5,651 nt of DNA, from assembly GCA_964469765.1 (NCBI GenBank), contig CAYYAU010000086.1, positions 1-5,651 on the forward strand. Reading direction: 5' to 3'. Origin of the DNA: CAYYAU01 sp964469765 [NCBI: uncultured Clostridia bacterium] (GTDB taxonomy: Bacteria > UBA6262 > WVXT01 > CAYYAU01). This document shows, piece by piece, positions 1-4,606 of this stretch. Positions within the stretch are counted from its first letter, which is position 1, and each line of letters begins with the position of its first letter. The notes beneath the pieces are model-generated. The model was given only the letters and a program-made list of their open reading frames with translations. It had not been told where the DNA came from and did not search any database. The position numbers and the translations under genes were made by a program.

Positions 1-1
1 T

Positions 2-49
2 TATGTCTGTGCAAGCTGTCTTCAGAAGAATAAAGTCGTAAAAATCTGA
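2..49 (+). CDS. rpmB: Ribosomal protein bL28, C-terminal fragment (cut by window start)
   Basis: Reading from base 2, the frame gives YVCASCLQKNKVVKI and a TGA stop at 47-49. This resembles the C-terminal end of bL28 proteins, where a Cys-x-x-Cys pair followed by a Leu and a Gly/Asn-Lys-Val-x-Lys tail (pattern VCTxCLxxGKVxK) forms half of a zinc site in many bacteria. bL28 is a small protein of the large ribosomal subunit. Only 15 residues are visible, so the call rests on the Cys-x-x-Cys spacing and the basic tail; the usual Gly before the Lys-Val is Asn here. The remainder of the gene lies to the left of the window. Any other small protein ending in a Cys-x-x-Cys ribbon is the main alternative. 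Confidence 0.6.
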   Translation, partial: YVCASCLQKNKVVKI

Positions 50-83
50 TGCACACAGATAGAAGGAGATGATGAACACAGAT
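48..83 (+). repeat. Short direct repeat, two 13-bp copies
   Basis: GATGCACACAGAT (48-60) and GATGAACACAGAT (71-83) match at 12 of 13 positions with a 23-bp period. They lie immediately after the stop codon of the upstream gene. Degenerate ACACAGAT-type units are a recurrent kind of intergenic debris in many bacterial genomes. No function can be assigned, and no other copy of the full unit was noticed in this window. Confidence 0.6.
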
Positions 84-107
84 GCGCCATATTACTGTAT
101 TATATAG

Positions 108-135
108 TTGACATTGGGAGAAAGTCAAATAGAAT
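108..135 (+). promoter_or_regulatory. Sigma70-type promoter upstream of the RAYT gene
   Basis: A perfect -35 box TTGACA (108-113) is followed after 16 bp by TAGAAT (130-135), one mismatch from the -10 consensus. Transcription would start near 141-143, so the leader would contain the hairpin at 161-184 before the RAYT start at 197. The same transcript could read on into smpB, since no terminator is visible between the two genes. This is a sequence match only. Confidence 0.6.
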
Positions 136-160
136 TTATTACTTTTAGATAAACTTAGTA

Positions 161-184
161 CTCGGGCTCGTCCCTGAGCCCGAG
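161..184 (+). repeat. REP-like hairpin, left flank of RAYT
   Basis: A perfect 9-bp inverted repeat, CTCGGGCTC (161-169) and GAGCCCGAG (176-184), encloses a 6-nt loop GTCCCT. It is preceded by TTAGTA (155-160). Its reverse complement matches the hairpin at 655-678 closely, and the stem differences are compensatory. The GC-rich stem stands out against AT-rich surroundings. A GTAC overlaps the stem foot at 158-161, comparable in position to the conserved tetranucleotide that sits beside REP hairpins recognised by RAYT enzymes. It lies 12 bp before the RAYT start codon. Confidence 0.8.
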
Positions 185-196
185 AAAGAAAGAAAA

Positions 197-697
197 ATGA
201 AACTCCAACATATCTTATTGAAGGAACATTGTTATTTTGTGACAACTACTGTTAAAGGAAGAAAACCACTATTTTTAGAACAGAAAAATGCCAAAATTCT
301 TATCAATATAATTTATAAACAACGCTTACGGAAAAGATTCTATCTTTTAAGATTTGTAGTTATGCCAGAACATTTACATTTGATGTTAGTTCCTTCTGGT
401 AACAATACAATTTCATTTATAATGCAAGAAATTAAAAAGGGCAGTGCACGATTAATTAATGCCAACGGAAGAATAAAAGGAAAGGTATGGATGGACGAAT
501 ATTACGAAAGTGTTATACGAGGAGAGAGGGATTTTATAATGAGAATGCAGTATATGGCTAACAACCCAGTTAAGCGAGGTCTTGTTGAAAAAGCAGAAGA
601 TTATCTTTACAGTTCAATAAATTCAAAATATGAAACAGATATAGAAACATTCTTTTCGGGGTCAGAGACGACCCCGAATACTAAACCCAGTAAGTAG
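197..697 (+). CDS. REP-associated tyrosine transposase (RAYT), Y1_Tnp / IS200-like family
   Basis: This 166-residue protein is a single-domain HUH nuclease of the Y1 transposase family, which cuts and joins single-stranded DNA at hairpins through a tyrosine-DNA intermediate. The metal-binding HUH motif is H59-L60-H61, in MPEHLHLMLVP. The likely nucleophile is Y119, in YMANNPVKRGLV, followed by the family-typical EKAEDYLYSS. An N-terminal YFVTTTVKGRKPLF strand and VWMDEYYESVIRGERDF are also characteristic. Length and motif order indicate an intact enzyme. The ATG lies just after the left hairpin, with only a weak purine-rich ribosome site (AGAAAGAAAG). Inverted hairpins at 161-184 and 655-678 flank it, the second lying inside the last codons. 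RAYTs are usually single-copy and domesticated, tied to scattered REP repeats rather than behaving as full insertion sequences; a small IS200-like element is the alternative. Confidence 0.9.
   Translation: MKLQHILLKEHCYFVTTTVKGRKPLFLEQKNAKILINIIYKQRLRKRFYLLRFVVMPEHLHLMLVPSGNNTISFIMQEIKKGSARLINANGRIKGKVWMDEYYESVIRGERDFIMRMQYMANNPVKRGLVEKAEDYLYSSINSKYETDIETFFSGSETTPNTKPSK
655..678 (-). repeat. REP-like hairpin, right flank of RAYT (inverted copy)
   Basis: TTCGGGGTC (655-663) and GACCCCGAA (670-678) form a perfect 9-bp stem around the loop AGAGAC. Read on the minus strand it starts TTTAGTATTCGGGG, matching the left copy's CTTAGTACTCGGG, and the loops correspond (GTCTCT versus GTCCCT). Stem pairs that differ from the left copy change on both arms, so pairing is kept. 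It is translated as part of the RAYT C-terminus (around FSGSETTPN). Confidence 0.8.
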
Positions 698-705
698 TCG
701 GGTTT
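683..705 (+). repeat. Third, partial REP-like unit with weak hairpin
   Basis: AAACCC (683-688) pairs with GGGTTT (700-705) across an 11-nt loop that contains the RAYT stop codon. The right arm AGTAGTCGGGTTT (693-705) resembles the left-hand unit AGTACTCGGGCTC (157-169), matching at 10 of 13 positions, in the same orientation. It may be a decayed half-copy of the repeat. No run of T follows, so it does not look like an intrinsic terminator. Confidence 0.4.
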
Positions 706-790
706 GTAATAGAAAGACATTTTTCAATAGATGAGTGGTTAGTTTTTTTATCAGTCTGCATCTTCTTTTAAATCAGTGTGTATTAAGGAT

Positions 791-1237
791 ATGTTTAAAA
801 AAATAATTTCAACAAATAGAAAGGCTAAGTTCCTTTACGATATAAAGGAGGAGTATGAAGCGGGTGTTGTTTTGATGGGAAATGAGGTTAAGTCCTTAAG
901 AGACGGCAAGATGGATTTAACTGATGGCTATGTAAAAATAGAAAATGGACAAGCTTACATTTATAATATTACCATCCCGGCTTACTCATTTTCATCTGAA
1001 AGAAAGTATAATCCAAAACGTCCAAGAAAACTTCTTTTACATAAACAACAGATAAAAAGACTAATTGGAAAACTTACTCAAAGGGGATTAAGTTTAATTC
1101 CTATACAGGCGTATTTCTTAAATAACAATGTTAAGCTCCTTTTAGGGTTAGGTAAAGGAAGAAGGCTTATTTCAAAAAAACAGAAGATTAAAGAAAGGGA
1201 TATAAAAAGAGAAACTGAACGCGAGATGAAACAGTAG
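791..1237 (+). CDS. smpB: SsrA-binding protein SmpB
   Basis: SmpB binds tmRNA (SsrA) and delivers it to stalled ribosomes for trans-translation, which tags the unfinished peptide and frees the ribosome. From the ATG at 791 the protein has 148 residues, the normal size. Family signatures appear in order: NRKAKFLYDIKEEYEAGVVL, GNEVKSLRDGK, then the RPRKLLLH segment, and a basic C-terminal tail (KKQKIKERDIKRE) that inserts into the mRNA channel. A GTG at 776 in the same frame would add five residues (MCIKD); neither start has a well-spaced Shine-Dalgarno, since AAGGA (785-789) lies only 1 nt before the ATG. The SmpB N-terminus is variable, so the choice is uncertain. The thi4 start lies 19 bp downstream, suggesting cotranscription. 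The ssrA gene is not in this window. Confidence 0.95.
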   Translation: MFKKIISTNRKAKFLYDIKEEYEAGVVLMGNEVKSLRDGKMDLTDGYVKIENGQAYIYNITIPAYSFSSERKYNPKRPRKLLLHKQQIKRLIGKLTQRGLSLIPIQAYFLNNNVKLLLGLGKGRRLISKKQKIKERDIKRETEREMKQ

Positions 1238-1256
1238 AAGAAAAAAGGGGGAAAAT

Positions 1257-2033
1257 ATGCTCGATGAGGTTGTTATAACGCAAGCTATAATTGAGAATTA
1301 TAAAAAGGAACTTATGGATGCTGTTGTAAGTGATGTTGTTATTGTTGGAGGAGGACCAAGTGGATTAATGGCAGGGTATTTTCTTGCTAAGAAGGGAGTT
1401 AAAACCGTTCTTTTTGAAAAGAGATTAAGTATTGGAGGTGGAATGTGGGGTGGTGGGATGATGTTTAATAAGATTGTTGTGCAGCATGAAGGCAAAAGAA
1501 TTTTAAATCTACTTGGTGTCAAGATAAAGAAGTTTAAAGAGGGATATTATATTAGTGATGCGATAGAAACTATTTGTGCATTAGGATATAAGGCAAAACA
1601 AGCAGGAGTTAAGATATTTAATCTTATCTCTGTGGAGGATTTGGTTGTAAGAGAAAATAGGATAGAAGGTGTTGTGCTTAACTGGAGTGCAGTTGAAAAG
1701 GCTGGTCTTCATATAGACCCATTAGGTGTTAAGTCAAATATGGTTATTGATGCAACAGGACATAATGCAGAGGTTATAAATATCTTTAAAAAAAAGATAA
1801 GAAAACCATTAAATATCCCTTCAGATATTGAAGGTGAAAAGAGTATGTGGGCTCATTTAGGAGAAAAAGAGGTTGTTCAGAATTCTAAAGAGGTTTATCC
1901 TGGTCTTTGGGTATGTGGGATGGCAGCAAATGCTGTTTTTGGTTCATACAGGATGGGTCCTGTTTTTGGAGGGATGCTTCTTTCTGGAAAGAAGGTTGCA
2001 AAGATAATCATACAAAGAATGAAGAAAATATGA
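1257..2033 (+). CDS. thi4: Thiazole synthase Thi4, His-type (sulfide-dependent)
   Basis: This 258-residue protein is a Thi4/ThiC4-family enzyme that builds the adenylated thiazole of thiamine from NAD and glycine. The N-terminal Rossmann motif is VGGGPSGL (30-37), with an acidic residue after the second strand (FEK, 53-55), then the family hallmark GGGMWGGGMMF (60-70) and a C-terminal RMGPVFGGMLLSG (232-244). Yeast THI4 donates sulfur from an active-site Cys in the segment before a conserved Asp-Pro; here that position is H152, in GLHIDP (150-155). Archaeal and many bacterial homologues with His use free sulfide and iron and turn over repeatedly, so the same is inferred here. AAGGGGG (1245-1251) sits 5 nt before the ATG and supports the start. 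The stop overlaps the next gene's ATG. No TPP riboswitch precedes it. Confidence 0.93.
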   Translation: MLDEVVITQAIIENYKKELMDAVVSDVVIVGGGPSGLMAGYFLAKKGVKTVLFEKRLSIGGGMWGGGMMFNKIVVQHEGKRILNLLGVKIKKFKEGYYISDAIETICALGYKAKQAGVKIFNLISVEDLVVRENRIEGVVLNWSAVEKAGLHIDPLGVKSNMVIDATGHNAEVINIFKKKIRKPLNIPSDIEGEKSMWAHLGEKEVVQNSKEVYPGLWVCGMAANAVFGSYRMGPVFGGMLLSGKKVAKIIIQRMKKI

Positions 2034-2962
2034 TAAAGAATAAAGGGATTTTCCTTATTATGTTGTTTTATACTTATATATTTGTTTCATCTGGATGGAC
2101 AAAGGATGCCAGCCCTACTTTTTATAATACCTTTGATGTTGAACAAACAAATACGCGTGCTATTGGGTTAGGAGGAGCTTTTACAGGTGTTAATGCACCA
2201 TCAGAAGGTTCTATCTGGAACCCAGCAGTAATTGCTCAAACCACTAATAATTTTGGTGGTATTAGTTTTCAGCAGGGAAGTGGTTTTAATTCAGAAAGAA
2301 AAGGGGTTTCTTCTATTTGTATGATTGGAAATAACATTGCTATTGGGTGGCAGGGAATAGAGGATTATAAGGATGAAAATGTTGAAATTAAAGTAAGTAA
2401 GATATTTTTTACAACTGCATCTAAACAGTATAAGTCAAACCTATTAGGCATAAACTTTGGTTATATTTATGGAATGATAGGAGAAACAGAAGAAAATCAA
2501 TCTAATGTGGATAGTCTGAATGGGTTTAGTGTTGATTGGGGATTATTTTATAATCTCTCAGAAAGAATGAACATTGGAGTTGTATTTTTCAATGCGCCTG
2601 GGTTTGTTTATTATAGTGATTATCATAAGGATGTTCTCCCTTTTTCTTTTCAAGCAGGAGTTTCTCTGAGAATCCCTTATACTTTACTTTCCTTTGATTA
2701 CCAGAAGCATTACTATAGAAAGCCTTTTCCAGAAAATAAGGATTTTACTTATCACTTTGGAATGGAAGTAAATGTAAGGAATGTCTCCCTTCGGTGGGGA
2801 AGTTTTGGGAATGAAATTGATTTTAAAGATGGTGATAGGTCTTTTGGTATAGGATACATATTTAAAAATTGGAGAATGGATTTTGCTTATAGAGAGGTTT
2901 CCTCTGAAAAACAGTACTTTATGACAATTATATTCAGTTTACCAAAAGAAAAAGTACAATAA
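2030..2962 (+). CDS. Predicted outer-membrane beta-barrel protein, PorV / UPF0164-like
   Basis: From the ATG at 2030 this is a 310-residue protein. The start overlaps the thi4 stop (ATGA), which suggests translational coupling; the open frame runs further upstream to 1907, but that part lies over the thi4 C-terminus. Residues 1-22 look like a signal peptide: a Lys-containing start, then a hydrophobic run (IFLIMLFYTYIFV); the cleavage site is unclear, somewhere near 21-28. After it comes RAIGLGGAFTGV (43-54) followed by SIWNPA (61-66), the pattern seen at the start of PorV/PorQ, UPF0164 and related FadL-like barrels. The remainder alternates short aromatic-rich strands with turns and ends in an amphipathic strand (FMTIIFSL), as expected for a barrel. 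The role is unknown; homologues act in export or hydrophobic solute uptake. No link to thiamine is visible beyond position. Confidence 0.7.
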   Translation: MIKNKGIFLIMLFYTYIFVSSGWTKDASPTFYNTFDVEQTNTRAIGLGGAFTGVNAPSEGSIWNPAVIAQTTNNFGGISFQQGSGFNSERKGVSSICMIGNNIAIGWQGIEDYKDENVEIKVSKIFFTTASKQYKSNLLGINFGYIYGMIGETEENQSNVDSLNGFSVDWGLFYNLSERMNIGVVFFNAPGFVYYSDYHKDVLPFSFQAGVSLRIPYTLLSFDYQKHYYRKPFPENKDFTYHFGMEVNVRNVSLRWGSFGNEIDFKDGDRSFGIGYIFKNWRMDFAYREVSSEKQYFMTIIFSLPKEKVQ

Positions 2963-3000
2963 CATAGAAGCATATATTCTTTTCAGCGTAAATCCGCGCC

Positions 3001-3034
3001 TGCCCTGAACCGAACTTTGTTCTGGTTCGGGGTA
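3001..3034 (+). repeat. Long imperfect hairpin in GC-rich spacer upstream of coaD
   Basis: CCCTGAACC (3003-3011) pairs with GGTTCGGGG (3024-3032) with one T-G wobble. Inside that, GAAC (3012-3015) pairs with GTTC (3019-3022) around a TTT loop, leaving T3023 bulged. The result is a 13-bp stem. It is embedded in an unusually GC-rich patch (about 2985-3052). No T-run follows, so it does not fit an intrinsic terminator. It could be a REP-type or other dispersed element, or an mRNA structure between the outer-membrane gene and coaD. Confidence 0.65.
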
Positions 3035-3066
3035 GATATCTGCGCCATTCCGCTTCTAATCTTTTT

Positions 3067-3073
3067 AAAGGAG
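3067..3073 (+). promoter_or_regulatory. Ribosome binding site deciding the coaD start
   Basis: AAAGGAG lies 6 nt before the ATG at 3080. It is the clearest Shine-Dalgarno here and places the start where CoaD proteins normally begin. This rules out the longer frame from a TTG at 3017, which would be translated through the hairpin. Confidence 0.8.
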
Positions 3074-3079
3074 TCAACT

Positions 3080-3568
3080 ATGTCGAAAAAAATAGCTGTG
3101 TATCCTGGGAGTTTTGACCCTATAACGAATGGGCATATAGATATTATTAAAAGGGGTATTCAACTGTTTGATTGGGTTGATATTGCAGTAATTAAGAATC
3201 CTGCAAAGAAACCGGTTTTTTCTTTATCAGAAAGGGTAAGAATGGTAAAAAATGCCACGAAGTCTTTAAAGAAGGTTTCTGTTAGTTCTTTTGAAGGGTT
3301 GTTGGTAAACTATGTTAAATTTAAACACGCGAGTATTATTATTAGAGGATTGAGAGCTGTTTCTGATTTTGAGTATGAGTTTCAGATGGCGCTTATGAAT
3401 AGGAGGCTTTCTTCAAGGGTTGAGACTGTATTTCTGATGCCTCAGGAAAGGTATACATATTTGAGTTCAAGCATCATAAAGGAGATTGTGTTTCTTGGTG
3501 GAGATGTAAAGGGTCTTGTTCCAGATGAAGTAGAGAAGGCTTTAAAGAAAAACTTATTGACAAAATAA
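3080..3568 (+). CDS. coaD: Phosphopantetheine adenylyltransferase CoaD
   Basis: CoaD transfers an adenylyl group from ATP to 4'-phosphopantetheine, giving dephospho-CoA, the penultimate step of coenzyme A synthesis. The 162-residue length is typical. The nucleotidyltransferase motif is YPGSFDPITNGHIDII (8-23), where T16-N-G-H19 is the T/HxGH signature that contacts ATP. IRGLRAVSDFEYEFQMALMNR, about two thirds of the way along, carries the conserved substrate-binding arginines. The YLSSSIIKEI segment matches the family's ISSSxVKE motif. All the main motifs are present and uninterrupted. The start is fixed by the ribosome site at 3067-3073. A 117-bp spacer with a hairpin separates it from the preceding gene. 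Its last codons double as a promoter for pta, whose start follows 38 bp after the stop; pta itself uses CoA, the end product of this pathway. Confidence 0.96.
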   Translation: MSKKIAVYPGSFDPITNGHIDIIKRGIQLFDWVDIAVIKNPAKKPVFSLSERVRMVKNATKSLKKVSVSSFEGLLVNYVKFKHASIIIRGLRAVSDFEYEFQMALMNRRLSSRVETVFLMPQERYTYLSSSIIKEIVFLGGDVKGLVPDEVEKALKKNLLTK

Positions 3569-3584
3569 AGGAATATTGTATAAT
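3557..3584 (+). promoter_or_regulatory. Perfect-consensus sigma70-type promoter for pta
   Basis: TTGACA (3557-3562) and TATAAT (3579-3584), both exact matches to consensus, are separated by 16 bp. The -35 box lies in the last codons of coaD and the -10 box after its stop. Transcription would begin near 3590-3592, giving a leader of roughly 15-17 nt before the pta ATG at 3607. The context fits a promoter giving pta and the following ATPase gene expression independent of coaD. It is based on sequence match only. Confidence 0.7.
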
Positions 3585-3606
3585 ATTAATTTATATTGGA
3601 TTTACA

Positions 3607-4584
3607 ATGGAAGTTTTAAAAAGGGTCTATGAGAAGGCTAAAAGAAAGAAGGTAACGATTGTCCTGCCTGAAGGAGAGGATAGAAGGGTTCAAGAGGCAT
3701 CTGTCATTATAGTCAAAGAGGGTTTAGCCTCTCTTATTCTGTTAGGCAGAAAAGAAAAAATAGGTATTTCTCATAGTGAGATTTCAATAATTGACCCACG
3801 GGATTACAAAGGTTTTGCTTCTTTATATGAGAGCTTCTCTAATATTCCTAAATATAAAAACTACTCTCAAAAAGAAAAAGAGGTCTGTGTTAAAGACCCT
3901 ATATATTTTGGATGTTTACTTTTAAAAGAGAATAAAGCAGATGGGGTTGTAGGTGGAGCAACTACTACAACTGCTCATACAGTAAGGGCTGCTTTAAGTA
4001 TTATTGGCGTTAAAGAAGAAAGAAAGGTTCTTTCAAGTTTTTTTTTAATGATATTGCCTCATAAGGAGTTTGGTGAAGAAGGCTGTTTTCTTTTTGCTGA
4101 TTGTGGTGTGGTTCCAAGACCAAATGAGGACCAGCTGTTGGATATAGCAAGCGCTACCTGTGAGACTGCAAGAGACTTTTTTGGATGGGAGCCAAGGGTT
4201 GCATTTCTTTCGTTTTCCACAAAAGGGAGCGCACAACATATGCTTGCAAGAAAGGTTGCGAGTGTAACTGCACGATTTAAACAAAGATATCCATATGTAT
4301 TATCTGATGGAGAGCTTCAACTTGATGCAGCAGTTGTGCCTGATGTTGCATTAAGAAAAGCACCAGATAGTCCTCTTAAAGGTAAGGCAAATATATTAAT
4401 TTTCCCTGATCTAAATAGTGGAAATATTGCATATAAATTAACTCAAAGGTTTGCAAAAGCACAAGCATTTGGTCCAATCCTTCAAGGACTTAATAAACCG
4501 GTGAATGATCTTTCTAGAGGGTGTAGTGTAGATGATATTGTTAATGTCGTTGCAATAACATCTGCACAGGTAGAAAGAAAGTAG
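3607..4584 (+). CDS. pta: Phosphate acetyltransferase (phosphotransacetylase)
   Basis: This enzyme interconverts acetyl-CoA plus phosphate with acetyl phosphate plus CoA. With acetate kinase it serves ATP-forming acetate production or acetate activation. The 325-residue protein is the short, single-domain form without the N-terminal regulatory domains of E. coli Pta. Family landmarks run in order: VLPEGEDRRVQEA (19-31), GGATTTTAHTVRAAL (116-130), FADCGVVPRPNEDQL (163-177), SFSTKGSA (202-209), DGELQLDAA (234-242), FPDLNSGNIAYKL (266-278) and GLNKPVNDLSRG (294-305). In the Methanosarcina enzyme, active-site Arg and Asp lie in this last region; R304 and D310 occupy the matching positions. Phosphate butyryltransferase belongs to the same superfamily and is less likely given the DLSRGCS ending. 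The ribosome site is weak (GGA, 6 nt upstream). No ackA is visible in the window. Confidence 0.93.
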   Translation: MEVLKRVYEKAKRKKVTIVLPEGEDRRVQEASVIIVKEGLASLILLGRKEKIGISHSEISIIDPRDYKGFASLYESFSNIPKYKNYSQKEKEVCVKDPIYFGCLLLKENKADGVVGGATTTTAHTVRAALSIIGVKEERKVLSSFFLMILPHKEFGEEGCFLFADCGVVPRPNEDQLLDIASATCETARDFFGWEPRVAFLSFSTKGSAQHMLARKVASVTARFKQRYPYVLSDGELQLDAAVVPDVALRKAPDSPLKGKANILIFPDLNSGNIAYKLTQRFAKAQAFGPILQGLNKPVNDLSRGCSVDDIVNVVAITSAQVERK

Positions 4585-4606
4585 TACCCTTTTGTATGAG
4601 GTTCTT

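Noticed and set aside
3-41. Short ATG-initiated frame at the left edge
   Set aside because: It gives a 12-residue peptide with no ribosome site; the overlapping frame at 2-49 carries the bL28-like Cys-x-x-Cys tail.
745-773. Promoter directly upstream of smpB
   Set aside because: TTAAAT at 768-773 could pass as a -10 box, but the matching -35 position is only a T-run (TTTTTA); too weak in an AT-rich region.
1238-1256. TPP riboswitch controlling thi4
   Set aside because: The gap to smpB is only 19 bp, and no THI-element consensus is seen here or in the smpB leader.
1298-1522. Open frame on the minus strand inside thi4
   Set aside because: It lies fully opposite the well-conserved Thi4 FAD/NAD-binding region, and its low-complexity Pro/Leu/Ile/Thr-rich product is an antisense shadow.
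1907-2029. Upstream extension of the outer-membrane protein frame
   Set aside because: It would overlap the conserved Thi4 C-terminus (RMGP segment) and place 41 Trp/Cys-rich residues before an obvious signal peptide; the ATG at 2030 is better.
3003-3040. Intrinsic terminator after the outer-membrane protein gene
   Set aside because: The stem is strong but is followed by TAGATATC rather than a T-run in either orientation.
3017-3079. Upstream extension of coaD from a TTG
   Set aside because: It would start inside a hairpin and add 21 residues absent from CoaD proteins; the AAAGGAG site supports the ATG at 3080.
4045-4284. Open frame on the minus strand inside pta
   Set aside because: It overlaps conserved Pta motifs, has no ribosome site of note and no recognisable family.
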